Positions 37,757 to 51,335 of a stretch of DNA of 64,000 nt are shown here, piece by piece; positions within the stretch are counted from its first letter, which is position 1; each line of letters starts with the position of its first letter. The stretch is from Hybos culiciformis. Its lineage: Eukaryota > Arthropoda > Insecta > Diptera > Hybotidae. Position numbers and translations under genes: made by a program. The notes beneath the pieces were generated by a model. That model searched no databases and was not told the origin of the DNA. It saw only the letters and a program-made list of their open reading frames with translations. Where the stretch lies: positions 1,922,001 to 1,986,000 of the forward strand of contig OZ023274.1 of NCBI GenBank assembly GCA_964007475.1. Reading direction: 5' to 3'.

Positions 37757-40700
37757 ATGAGTTATTTTTTAGCCTTTATCTTATCAACAATCAGAAATCC
37801 TAATATAGATGTTTTCATTAAATGTCTGTTCGTCTTTTCATTTGTCCGACCAAAAGTATAATCAAAGTTAATTCTATTATTATGCAGTGTTTTTGAAAGC
37901 TTGCTGCTACGGTCAGGAAATGCAAATTTGCGTATTAGAACACAAGTATATTACTTAAATCGAGCCTGTGAAATTTCAATTTTATGATTCTTAAATCAAA
38001 ATTACATAAAAAAAACTATTTATTTTGCGATTTGAATAATCATAAATTTTTCGTTGTATCTGTTTAATGACATGCCTACAAATTTTATTTTTAACCGAAA
38101 TTAGGATTTCTTTTGTTTTTTATTTTGACGAAGATAATTCTAGGATGTCATAAAAAAATTATTACGTTCTTTAAATTACATACAAATGTTTGTTGGCACA
38201 CAAAAAAAAAAAAGAATACGATTTTTCGTAAGTAATTTTTTATTTAAGTAAGCTTTTTTATTATCACTTAAGTCACATTTTTTGTTATTCAATTTTCATG
38301 TGAAAATTCTCACATGATTAAATTGTTGGTGTGAAACAGTTGTAATCTTTATGCAGGTACAAATCGAAGTAGAAATAATTTGTAAACAATTCGTAAAAGA
38401 ACAAGTCTTTGTTAGTGGGTTTGGAATATATTTTCAAGAGACATAAAGCCACATCAAGTATCTAATTTAGCTATATTATCAGGATTATAAATACTTTAAT
38501 ATATAGATTTTAAAGAGAAAACAACATCTATAGACTTAGGCAAACTTAAATAAAAATTACAATGTGAATAAAGATATTCGCATAGGTTTATTTTCATATA
38601 TCTTTCTTATTATTATCGTTTTTTTTTTGCTCACAGCACGACGTTATTTAAGTATTTTTAAATTGAGGAAAAGAAAATCTATAAATGAAGATTTTCACTA
38701 TCCATAATTTTTTTTTTTTTGCTGCGAAACCTTTACACATACATATCCTTCAATTTAATTTGATAAAGGAAATCTTTTTTCCAAACAATATCAAGCTGTG
38801 AAATTATTTTTCTTTTTTTGTTGAAGTAATTTTATTATTTTATTTTTTTCTATATTTCTTTTTATTATGTATTTGATTATTTGGGCATTGTAGAACTTCC
38901 TTTCATTTAATTTAGAGAATACTGTTCAAAAATCGTATATACTACATACACTGAAAAAATGGCTTACTATAGTAGTTTTCTGAAAAGTACGAATCTGTAA
39001 AAAATACGGATTCATTCTACTTTCGGACAAACAAAATTCCTTCGACTTTGTAACCTTGTTTGGCAATATTAAAATTTAACGTAATATTAATTATTATTAC
39101 CTATTATTTTGTTAGCTAGTTAAGTAGAGAGAACTTGAAATAAATATATTTTAATAAGAACGAAAAAGTTATATCCTGGATCGCTATAGATAAGAAAAAT
39201 GTAAAACTGAAAACAATTTGAGAAAATTTTGAAGTTATTCACATTGAAGCGGGTTGTGGATCCGACAGTTTGTTTTGATATCAAAATTTTGTGTTGAAAG
39301 TTGAAATTTGATGATTGTTTTTCCTCAGTGAATCGTAAATTAGGTTGTAAGTATAATTTAAAAATTCGATAAATTAACGCAAAAAAAACAGAAAAGAAAT
39401 TTGATACGTGCTCTACCCTACGTCAAAGTGTTAAATCTTTAGAGAGTCGTTTATGGAAAAATTCGTTCATTATATTTTTGATTAAATTTATTATATGTAT
39501 ATATCTAACACCCTACAAATTTAATGGATGTAAATTTGTAAATTATATATAATGTTGAATTGAAATAAAAAAAATTACAATAAATTCTTAAAACACATAA
39601 AATTTTATTGGTTACTCATATTCATATGTTTATGCACAAGTTCATAAATTTCTATATAACGAATAAAATATTTTTAGAAATTCTTTTATGGTTTTTATAT
39701 TTGGTTTACCACGAAACCTCTACTCAAGAAATTTTTCATATGATTTAAGATTTGGAAATTTTATAAGAAATAGCTGAATTCAATCGCTAATTGCTTTTGG
39801 ATTTCTTTGCAACATTTATTTAAATTATTTCAGTTTTATTCAAATTATTTCGGGTTGTGTCGCCCGAAATTTTCATTGGACGGCGCACGTAAAATTTTTT
39901 TGAAATTTGGCGCTCTGTACAATTTTCTTATTATTTCGAGTCGTCCAATTTTATCTTTATGAACTATTTTCGAATGATTGTTTGAAACTTTTTGTGAACC
40001 TAAATGTATATAAGTACATATATAAATTAAATTCCTATGTACATAACAATGAAAGTATGATTGATAGAGCAGCAAAAAATAAAAACCTCAGTTATAGAAT
40101 AAATTTAGTAATTTATTCCTGTCATAAAAAAAAAATCTTCAAATCCAATTGATATTCACATAAATTTATTATATTGAGAAAATTGAATTCAATCCAACAA
40201 TTTATCACACACAGTAAATATATTAATTTAAATTAAATATATATAAAGAAAGCAAGCAAGTAAAATGTGGAAAATTTTGCATTATATCATTAAATAGAAA
40301 ATTTCATTTTATACATTTTTCATAAATTATCGACTTTGGTAATTTTACAAGTTTAATACTTTATCAGAGGATAATAAATGTCAAGATATAGTTAGCTATT
40401 AAACAAGGACGAGCGATCAGACGTATCTTCCGACTTCAAATATGAACAATTATTGCACAAAAATTCTTTAATTTTAATTTGACTTTTAATTATTTCTTTA
40501 ATTGAATCTTAGAATTTCAGATTTTGTGCAATGTCAATTTACGAGCAGAACAGTAGGAGATTCTTTAGCACGTACATAAATAGTTAAGTCAATAAGTCAT
40601 AAACTTTTTACCACAGGTAGGTACCACAGTTTATCAAAACCAATAATATATTTTTTTTGCTTCAGATGTTTAATTTGTAATAATTTTGAAAGCTCATTCT

Positions 40701-43700
40701 AGCTGACAATTATGAATATACATACATACATCTCTGTACAACTAAATGAACAGTTCATATTTTATATAATCCATATAGAACTTAAGGCGTATATATTTGA
40801 CTGATTACAAAAATATATGATTTAACAAAATTATATACGAGGAACAAAAAAATATAAAGTAAAATTCCAAGATATTGGAGATAATTTTTATTATAAAATA
40901 AAGAAATTTAAACTGGCAGGAGAGATTATGGTAAATATATGAAAGGTTTTCAATGATAAACAAAAATTTGCTTTTTTTTCATATTTTCTGTTTACTAGAA
41001 TGAGCACGAAACAAAAAAAAAAATAAAAAAAAATACATATATATACTTTTTTCCATATATACAACATAATGTACTTATGCAACATATTTATCTATAGTGT
41101 GTACATTGTAGAGTATGTACAACATATTTATATGTACACAAATCAAGTACGTGCCTATAAAATGGTATTCAAAATAAAGAATAAGAAAATTAAAATCATA
41201 TGCGATTTAAATAAGATAATGTTGAAAAAAATTACAAAGAAAAATATGTTTAATTCTTTTAAAAAAATGTATGGGTATATAAATTGTTTGCAACATTCCT
41301 GTGTTTTTTTTTTTCTTAAAATAAGTTTTAATTAACAAGAACTATATGTGTGGCTTAACAAAACTTGGAAGAAATAGAACTTAACAGACTGTAAAATAGT
41401 GTACAGATAATGTTTGAAATTTATGTATTTCTATAATTTATGTAACTCTATATTTAAGTCCTATGAACCGGTACCCAAACTGACACAGTATTTTTGTTTG
41501 AGTTAAATCTGAAAAATTCATATTTTTATAATGTTTCTAAAAAAATTATATAATTATTTTTGTTTTTTTTTATATATATGATTTAAGAATTTCTAATGCC
41601 ATTCTTTAAAAATTTACATATATTCTGCTTTTATTTTTTATGCGAAAAAAGAAAATTCTTGTTTGATATAATAATTTTCTAAAAACTCTCGGGAACGATT
41701 TATTTATTTAATTTTTCATGAAAATATTGTTGTTTGCAAATATTTTTATGTTTATGCTTTATGTAATTTTTTTTTAATGTTTAGTCATTATGCTTGCAGA
41801 TTTTTTTTTTAATATTAATAATTTAATTTACATTTAGATTAATTAATAAAAGAATTGTTATAAATATGAAAAAAATTTAATAATTAAAAAAAAAAGGAAT
41901 CTACCTATTAATCCTATGTATATTCTAATTAGTTTTTTTTTTACATAATATATTGATCTCCAGCTGAGAGGTATTTATTGGATAAATACAAATTTAGTTC
42001 TTAATATAAAAAAAATTAGAAGGTTTACTGATAATATTATATTTAATCGCGCTTACATTATGTTTATCTTAAAACCAGATTGTTAATACATTTTGTAACT
42101 GGGTTTAAATCAGAAGTATAATAAGCTTTTGATTATAATAAGTCAAACGTGGCCAATTTGTCGATCTTTAAATGTTTGTCGATCTACCGTCAACTGTTTT
42201 CGATTATACTTTTAATTTTGAACTTCAAGGAAGAAAAGCGAACTTTATACTGAGTTATAAAGCCCAATGAAAGATGTTCAATCGAAGCCTCTGGAATCGC
42301 ATAGTTGTCAACAAAACAAATAAGTTATTTCAATATTGAAAATCAATATGTTTATATCTGAATGTTTATAAAAAATTTGATTATTATTTTTCAGAGACTG
42401 AGAAAATTATCAATGAGAAATATATAAAATAAAGTTGTACAGCATTTAATTCTAGTGTTTTCATGAAAACTAGAAGTTCTCAAAATTCATGTTAACTTAC
42501 TTTTGAATAAATATATACCTATATATTGTGCCAATATTTATGGTAAATTTTGAACGCTTAGACATTCTAGATTCCAGTTCGCTTAGATGTTGATCCTACA
42601 CATTTTTGGCATATGGAAATTTCTGAAGGTGACTTATTTTCAACAAACCATATTTGTAATTATTGTCAAAAAAAAAAAATTCATTCGAACAAAATTAATT
42701 TTTTAATACGATCGATTAAACAAATTAATTATGCTTTAAAGTATTTTTTTTTTTTTTAATAACAACTAAATGAGTTTTGGTTTTTCTGGCTTTTCTTTCA
42801 TTGTCCCTCTTTTAAACAGGATATTAAAATAAATTTGGTTTTTTTTTTTTTGTTTTTCTTATGTAGATTAAAAAAAATTATGTGTTCGGATAAACGGATG
42901 AAGTAAAACAGTAAACTATTAACTAATATAGTTGATTTCAATAAAATATAATTTTGTAAAAATTCAGTACTTTTAAGTTGGTAATTAAAATAAATTAAAA
43001 ATATTTTCCTGCGATTAATAGTGGAGAAAATATTTATACGACAAGAAGCTGTCTCTAAAACTTAAAAATGAGAATATAAAACGCACTTTCAAAATGGGCT
43101 TTTGACACTTCGCTTCCATCTCAGGGAAAAAAATAGTAAAACTATTGTAGAAAACTGATTAGTAATTTTTTTTATACATTATGTAGAAATTAAAATTCAT
43201 TCTTGCAAATGCTGTTTTAATGTAGCCCCAACGAATTTGTTCCAAAACTTCGAAACTATATATAACATTTCCACTATTCACCTAAACCACTATTTCTAAT
43301 ATTATTTTCTCTCTTTTTTTATCTGACTGAATTATTTAATTTTATTAAAAGCAGGTATCAAACTGAGTGTAAAGAAAATTTATATAAAATTTTCTCAAAC
43401 GTAGAAAAAAAAAGTTCTAATGAAATAAAAAGGTTTTGTTGAAAGAAAAAAAACAAATTTTCTATATTGAAGGTTATTTATGATAAAAAGAAACAATTTC
43501 TGACCGGAAAAAATATTTTTCTTCCGATTTTTGTTAATAATTCTGTGAAGAAAAGTATATAATAAGCTTCTTGGTAAAAAAAAAGAAAATTATGCCCTCA
43601 ATAAGTTCTTAAATTGCGAATATTTTTATTTATCTTTTTCGCTGTTGTTCACTTCACTTCACTCACAACAAACGAAATGAATGAAATAAACAAATTTTCA

Positions 43701-46700
43701 AAATACGAGAAATGGATGAACTTAGCAAAATAAAATAGAAGAACAAAATTAAATTTTTTTATATATATCCTCTTTTTAGTTTGTTTTGAAAACATATTTA
43801 CAAACTTGCAATTTTCATTAAATTTGATACGCAATATAAAATTTAATTAAATTTTCAAAATATACTCCTGTACAAATATTATTCCAGGAATAAGGAAGAT
43901 GGTATATTCATTGATATAATATTCAAAATTCCTCTTACTTTAAATTAAAACTATAAATTTGCAATTTATGTCAATTCGTTTTTTTAAAAAAAAATAAAAT
44001 CAATGCCAGAAAGAAAAATGATGTTAAAATTTTTGCCCTAGTTTTTATTTTCATTTACTTTTCAACTTTTAAAATATTTTATGTAATCCTTTTCATTATT
44101 TGAATTTTTTTTTTATATTTTTTTTAAGGATTATGGAATCTGTTTGAGTAGAAGTTTTTGATTTCGCTTCGAAATTTAAAAGAAAAATATTTATTTTTTT
44201 TAATACATAAAAATACTATAATTGTATGCAATTATTTGATTGATGGAAATTTCAATTAAAAATCTCAGTTTGGAATAAAAATAAAAAGAATTTAGTGAGA
44301 GCAATAGTTAAGTTCAAAACTGGTTTACAATTCTCCCTATACATATCTGTTACATGCAACGAGCTATAACCTTGTAGTTGAATTAGACTCTTTACAACTT
44401 GCACTCTTTATGCAACATTCATTGGCATAATATATAAACAAACAGATTATTTAGTTTAATGAAAATACTTTAAGCATCGTTAGCCAGCAACAAATTAATT
44501 AGTACATTGAATTTAGCACAATCTAAACTAGGCTAACTAATCTAAACTATGGCAGTAAAATATGAATTTTAAAAATTTCAAGCCTAGCCAAAAACGACTA
44601 CAAAATTACTATATGTATGTTTAGATCTCGTTTTGACACTAACTTTATTACCTATTAACTGAAGGCGTTTTAGATATATAAATATTAACCTTTTTCAAAA
44701 TTCCATAAATAACTATACTAATTCATTTTGTCATTTTCTTTAACTATAATATATAATTTTAAATTTAATAAAATTAATTTGGATGTAATGTAAATCCATT
44801 TAAATTTTAAATATAATTGAATTTATAAACTTTTTCATTTAAATGTATACAACACACTTATTGTTTTTTTTTAATTTGAAATTATAAAATTTATTAAATC
44901 AAAGTTGTTTCAGTTCGTTCGTTGTTTTTCCCTTTCTGGAAAACTTTTTTCAATAGAAAGTTTCTATGAATTTAATTTTATAATTTTAATATTAAGTTTA
45001 GCTTTAATATTAAGAGCCTTCAGAAATTAAAATGTCTTATTTATTTTCTCTAACTCAATTAAGTTGTGTATATTATAAAGTTCTTAATCAGAAGGTTTAA
45101 TTAAAGCTAGAAATTTATTGTTTATATGGTTTTTTTCCTCTTTCCCGAAAAATAATATTATCATAGTCAATCAATTAATGTTATTAAACTCAATTTATGT
45201 AAAAGAAAAAAAATACCATGTTAAATTTAACTTGTTTTTCACTTTACGCTAGATTAAATTTTAGATCAACAAGTTGTTTGTTTATTTCTTCTTTTTTTTC
45301 TTCTTGTTTCGATGTCAATGATGTCAATAGGTATTTTTTGTTTGCCTACTTATCTTTATATCATTCAGAGTTATCTCAATTGCAAATTTATAATTTTGAT
45401 TTTAATCTATGTTATATTTCAACTTAAGGTAAATTTCTTAGAAAGCTTTCTTGTTTTCTTTGTGAAACCAAATATTGAAATTGTGAAAAAAACAAGATAA
45501 ATTATATGATTGCAAAAAAAAAAAAATCTTCAATGATGTGTAATGATACGATAAAATTTCGAATCTTAGTATGTAATAGATGATATGAATGAAGGTAGAA
45601 AATTTAGTAATATTTAATATAGAAGTAAGGGACACAAAACATAAGAAGAATCAAAGAATGACATAATTCTGGAGTCTCTAAGGTGATAATATCCGTAAAG
45701 ACATATGATGGTATTGAAATAAGGGATTTTAAAAAATATAAATGTATACATTTTCCGAAGCCGAATTAAATAATTGTAATATGTCAATAAGTTTTTGTAG
45801 CAATAGAAAATAACTTTTTAATCGAATTGAATTTTTTTTAAAAATTAAGTATGTAAACTATGATTATAAAATAATCAAATTTCGTTGCTATACAAGCCAA
45901 ATTCACTCTCAAGTATTAAACAAGGAATACGTATTTATTTTTCTTATCGTATATACTTAAAAATATAAATATATTATTTTAAAATTGATTAAAGCATAAA
46001 ACATATAAGATAAATTTATGTAAATAATAATCATGATAATTTATTACATTTTTTTTTTTTTACCATAATGAAAATTTAAAACATTTTCCTTAATAAAAAA
46101 GAAAAAATGGTCTCACTAGATAAAGTTTTTATAAAGTGTTTATTTTACAAATTAGTTTTCACATATACATAATGTTGTATACGATATACAAACTCAATAA
46201 TGTACCTAAGTTTATATTAGTGTTAAGTTAAAAAATATTGTATTTTATTAGTTTAACTATACATTTATTTTTTTTTAAATATATGTTAAGTAAAAAAAAA
46301 AATTGAGAAGTGTAATGTGTGTTTTTTTAAAGGAATATTAAATATATCTTAAAAAGGATAAAGTAAACATAAATTGCTTTATCGTATGCGAAAGTAAAGT
46401 AAAGTTAAATGCGAATAAAAATGTAAGTATCAAAAATAAAAAATGATAAAAATATTGGTTAAAAATTGTCAAAATTTTGGATATAAATATCACTTTACTG
46501 TCTATTGGAAAAAAATAATCATAGATGAAATAAAACAAATAGCTAACAAAGTTAAATATCTGAACTAACTGAGTTTGGTTTTTTTTTTGATTTATCAAGA
46601 CAAACTCAAATATATGGACTCTCCTTGCAATTGATTTAGAACCATTTAGAACCATTCTCATTTTAAAGACTAGGTCCCTGATGTCTGTTTATAAACTCAT

Positions 46701-47697
46701 CATAAATAAAAAAAATATTATTTTAAGGTCTGAGAAATTTAATTAAAATTATATTATTATTATGAGTATAATGGAATATACAATAAAAGTTACCCTAGTC
46801 AGATGGTAAACAAATTTAACAAAAAATATTTAAAGATGAAAATATTTGTATATATAAATAAAATGTTTTTTCTTTAATTGGTAATTAGCTTACAAGAAGT
46901 ATATATTTCATATGTAAGTATTATGTAAATTATGGCATAAAATATACAATTTTTCTTTAAATGGCAAACTTGTTGAATTTCAAATTAATATTTTCTGAAA
47001 AATTAATTTATTTCAAAAAAAGATCTAATTTTCCGATTATTTATTACTTTATCATAAATACAAATTATTTGGAAAATTATAATTAAAACAGTTCTTAATT
47101 TCGAGAAAATTATCTTGGTATTTATTTATTTTATTTTTCAAAACAGAATAATTTCGTTTATATCTGTGTTAAATTTGTATGATTTGTACATTATTAAAAT
47201 TTTCTTCCTGTGGATTTTTAGATTTTCTTTTAAGAACTTTAAAAAATTTTCTTCAATATTTAAAAAGAAATAAATTTTTAAAGTATTTTCCTTTTAATGT
47301 CAAGGATTTAGGATTATCCTTTTTGTTCTTTCACAAATTTAAGTTAGATGAAGTTATTCTTGACATTTTGACATACAAACATATATTTCGTTGTTTTAAA
47401 AAAAAAAAAAAAATTTAAGAATTTTTAAATTGAAGCAAATATTGGAATACTTTAAATATCAAAATAAAAATAATTGGTAAGCATTTATGTATGTAATGCA
47501 TATGTATAAAGTGCTTATGTGTCATTAGAAGATTATTCGTATAGCTTATGTTACATGGAAAACGAAGAGTAATTCTAATTATTAATTATGCTTATAGTTT
47601 ATTTTATGTGTCTAGCCAGAATCTATCTTATTTAAATTAAAATTAAAATGAAAAAAATACTTTTCTTTTAAATGAGTTGCCAGGGAACAAGATATAT

Positions 47698-47716
47698 AAT
47701 GCATGCATGCATGCAC
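47698..47716 (+). repeat. (ATGC)n microsatellite
   Basis: Four tandem ATGC units, self-complementary, in otherwise AT-only surroundings. Confidence 0.9.
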
Positions 47717-50078
47717 TGTACATTGAATTTAAAAAAAAAATAAATATTCCATAACTCATTTTCACAGATTTATTTACACATACATCGTTACCTTCACTCG
47801 TATCAAATTTCATTCATGTGAAAATTTTATTATCAGGGTTAAAAATTTTCATTTTGGTTTTCATTTTACATAGTATTATACCAAGATAAAAATTCTCACT
47901 TGAATGATTTGTGCTATACACAAGTTAATGTCAAAATTGTTAAAAACAACAAATCACATTTTTTTTTATGTCAGCTTGATGACACCATCGGTAGTACTGT
48001 TCGATGTTCTGCGTTATAAGAGAACAGAAGTACAAGTAATCTTAATTCTTTGAAGCGAAAATTATTCCACATACATAAATATTCTGGATGAGTTTTCTAT
48101 ATAAGTATTGAGTTATTTCAGGCGAAAAGGATAAATGAATATATTTTATTTAAATATGAGATGAGTTTCATTTAAATGAAAAATGACAATTAAAATAATA
48201 TAATTCAATAAAAAAATCTATAAAATTAATTATACATTTAAATTTAAATGATTATCAATTTAATTGGAATAGTTACTTATTTGTATGTATAAATTATATT
48301 AAAATTTTCCATTTTATTTCATTTAATTCTAGGCATTATTATTATGTACAGAGCAGAAAATAATTTATTTTCTACTTAAAATCCTTAATGTATATATAAT
48401 TCCTATAATTTTATACCTATAAATTTAATTTCGTAATTTGTCAATTTAATTGGCAAAAATAAAAATTTTTGTTTTATTTTTAAAACTAAAAATTAAAATT
48501 TAGTTCTATCTAAAATACTATTAAGTCATTAAAATTTTACGAGGGAAAATTAATTTTTGATTTTATATTTAAAATTTTCTTTTAAGTTGTGTGCTCACTG
48601 CCCTGGTATGCAGTATTTCGATATTATGACAATTTGCCCAAATTTGAAGTTTTAAGTGCTTTTTGAAAGGAAATTAAATTTTTTTTTTTAAATATGTTTT
48701 TTATATTTAATTGCGTCATTTCAGTTTAAAGATTCGTAGTGCCATGTATTTTGAATAGTTTTTAAAAGATTCGTCCAAAAAATCCGTACTGGATAAAGGA
48801 CTTAAAAAATTTCCATTTCAAATAAAAACTACAAATATTTTCCTTAATATTTTCCAAATGCCGACGGTATGAATTACTGTTTCTTAAAACATTTTATGTC
48901 ATACCTGTATAATATCTTTTTTCTATTTTTTTTTAATTAGATAGGTGTTAAGAAAGAATAAATTTGATTTCAACAAGAAAGTAACAAGAAAACATAACTT
49001 TTTCTTAGTTATAAACACCTCATCTTACAATAATAGAAACCTTGTGAACCATTAGTTAGTTTTGTTTGTGGTGTCAAAAAGAAATACATATAAATATTTT
49101 ATTTTTTGATTCAGAAAATTGTTTTAATTATAAAATAAAATAATATTCTTTGAAAATGTGTTTTGTATAATTTATATGTATAAAATGTGGTTTTAATTTG
49201 TTTTTGAGACAAAATATACTTGAAAACTTCGAAGAAATTAATTAAAATAAAATAAATAAGTATAGAACACATTTTTGTTTTTTACTTTTCGGCTGAAAAT
49301 ATTTTTATTCTTAATTGTCTCGATCGCAGGGTAAATACTTTTTTTAAGTTTCTCAATCGAAATTCTATCGAAGCCTTTAATCATATTTAAATAAAAAAAT
49401 AAAAATTCCTTTGAGAAATTTGGTAAATGGTGTTTCTATTCTTTATATTATATTCGAAAGTTAGTTCCAAAACATTTTCATGTTTTGTACTTCTAAGAGC
49501 ATGACGCCACTCAATTAATTATCAAATTGTTATTTTTTAACGTTATTTCCGAGATTTTACTTTTAAACCCTTAATCCTTTTAACAGAAAATGGTTATAAA
49601 ATATGTTCTATTTTAAAATTGATGATTTTTAACTTTTTTCTATCACATACATATATTGTATTATTATGTTCAATCCTCAGAGTTTTATATACAATCGTTT
49701 TAGTTAATCCTATATACTATGCACTATGGCTATACCATTATTTTTAATTTAAAATAAAAAAAAAATAGAACATCCCGTAAGTTTTTCTTCCAATAAATTT
49801 CATTATATTGCTATTTTTTATTTCCCAACTGTGTTTATCTATTGGAAAATAAATTTTCCAATTTAATAACAAAAACTATTAGGATTAGTTCAATATAAAC
49901 GCAATGCATTGTACACCTATTTCATAAAGTAAAGTATCTGCCATAGAAAATTTATTTCGTCCCGCCAAAAAATCTATGTTTTTTTTTACTCAAAATCTAT
50001 CATTGTGTTGAATAAAAATGATCAGGGATGAGATGGTTGCTTTTTTAAAAGTTACGAAATAAAACAAGACTTTTAATT

Positions 50079-50375
50079 TTATAAACTCATCACAGACAAC
50101 ATTTTATTTCTATTTTTTCTAATTTTTACATTTTTATTAAAAAAATTAAAAATGAAATATATGCGCACACGTATGAAAAAATGAATTAAATAAATTTTAT
50201 TAAAATTTTCACAACATTCGAAATTACATTCAACGTTTGTAAGAAGGGAAGCTAATTTACTTACTAAATTATTTTCTGTTACATGTAAATCGAAATTTTC
50301 AGCAAACCTATCCTGTAATATTTTAATAGGAGGAACTGTTAATTTACATTTTTCAAACTGTTTAAAATTCATCAA
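50079..50375 (-). CDS. Hypothetical coding fragment
   Basis: Minus-strand frame open for at least 98 codons. The first about 60 residues (FEKCKLTVPPIKILQDRFAE, then LASLLTNVECNFECC) look protein-like, while the rest is Phe/Ile/Lys/Asn-rich as expected of AT-rich noise. The frame opens with TTG before an ATG and stays open upstream of it, so the start is unclear. Not recognised; possibly a decayed transposon ORF. Confidence 0.2.
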   Translation of the reverse strand: MMNFKQFEKCKLTVPPIKILQDRFAENFDLHVTENNLVSKLASLLTNVECNFECCENFNKIYLIHFFIRVRIYFIFNFFNKNVKIRKNRNKMLSVMSL

Positions 50376-51313
50376 ATTGAGAACTAAAAAATTGGTAAAA
50401 GTTAATTTAAATTATTATTTTAATTTCTCACATTTAAATCACTAGCGGTTGAAATTCAAATTAGCTTTAAGCTTGAAAAAAATTTTCACATCCTTAAAAT
50501 CGAAAAATTAAAGCAAAACAAAAATCATATGATTTTTATTTATTAGTATTGAGTATTAAAGGGAAACTATGACGCGCTTAAGGCCAAATAAATGTAAACA
50601 ATGCATTTATTTTATAAAAGAACCAGGTGACTATGATAATTTTTTGTCTTTACAAAAAATTAAAAAAATTGTAAAATATAAGTAATTTTACGGTTTTCAA
50701 AAATTTTAAAAATAAGAAAATAGTTTTAAGTCGAAAATAAAACGAAATGAACTCACTTTGTTCTTAAAAAAGTACTTAATTTTGGATTTTAAAAAAACCT
50801 GCGAAAAAAAATTAAGTAAAAGGAATCAGAAAGGCACCTTGTAAGAGGGAGGTGAATTTTTTTTTTTGTTGCATAAAAATTTTCGTTATTCCTTGTTACT
50901 CTACTATAGAAATATGTTTACTCTGACGCAATGTTACTATTTGAATTAGTTCGAAATTATATGCATTGTATAAATAATAAGAGCAAAGTGCATAATTTAG
51001 GCATAGTAAACATTGGTTTTTAGAAGCTTCATTATGATAACTAATTCCTATTGACCGGAAATTAACTAGCTATACGAATAATACTACAAATTACTCATTT
51101 AGATCATAAAGAACTACAAAGCCTTCGTTCGTATAAAATGAACTGATAGGACTTCATAATACTGCGTCAATACAATGGTCTTAATGAGCCCGTATTGAAT
51201 ATTATTTGATACTTTTAAAAGTTCTAGATCTTCTTTGTTATATCCTTATTCACTTCACCCTCCAACCTTATCAAAATAATTTTCTTTTTCAACAGTTTCA
51301 ATGAAAATGAATA

Positions 51314-51335
51314 AAATAATAATAATAATAATAAT
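51314..51335 (+). repeat. (AAT)n microsatellite
   Basis: About seven AAT units. Similar shorter tracts occur at 9417-9433, 21640 and 24815. Confidence 0.9.

Noticed and set aside
46338..46661. 107-codon minus-strand frame rich in Phe/Leu/Ile
   Set aside because: Hydrophobic but typical of T-rich DNA, with no ordered helices, start context or splice signals; considered chance.
47179..47418. 79-codon plus-strand frame
   Set aside because: Phe/Lys/Leu-rich, ends in a poly-A run; no domain or conservation cue.
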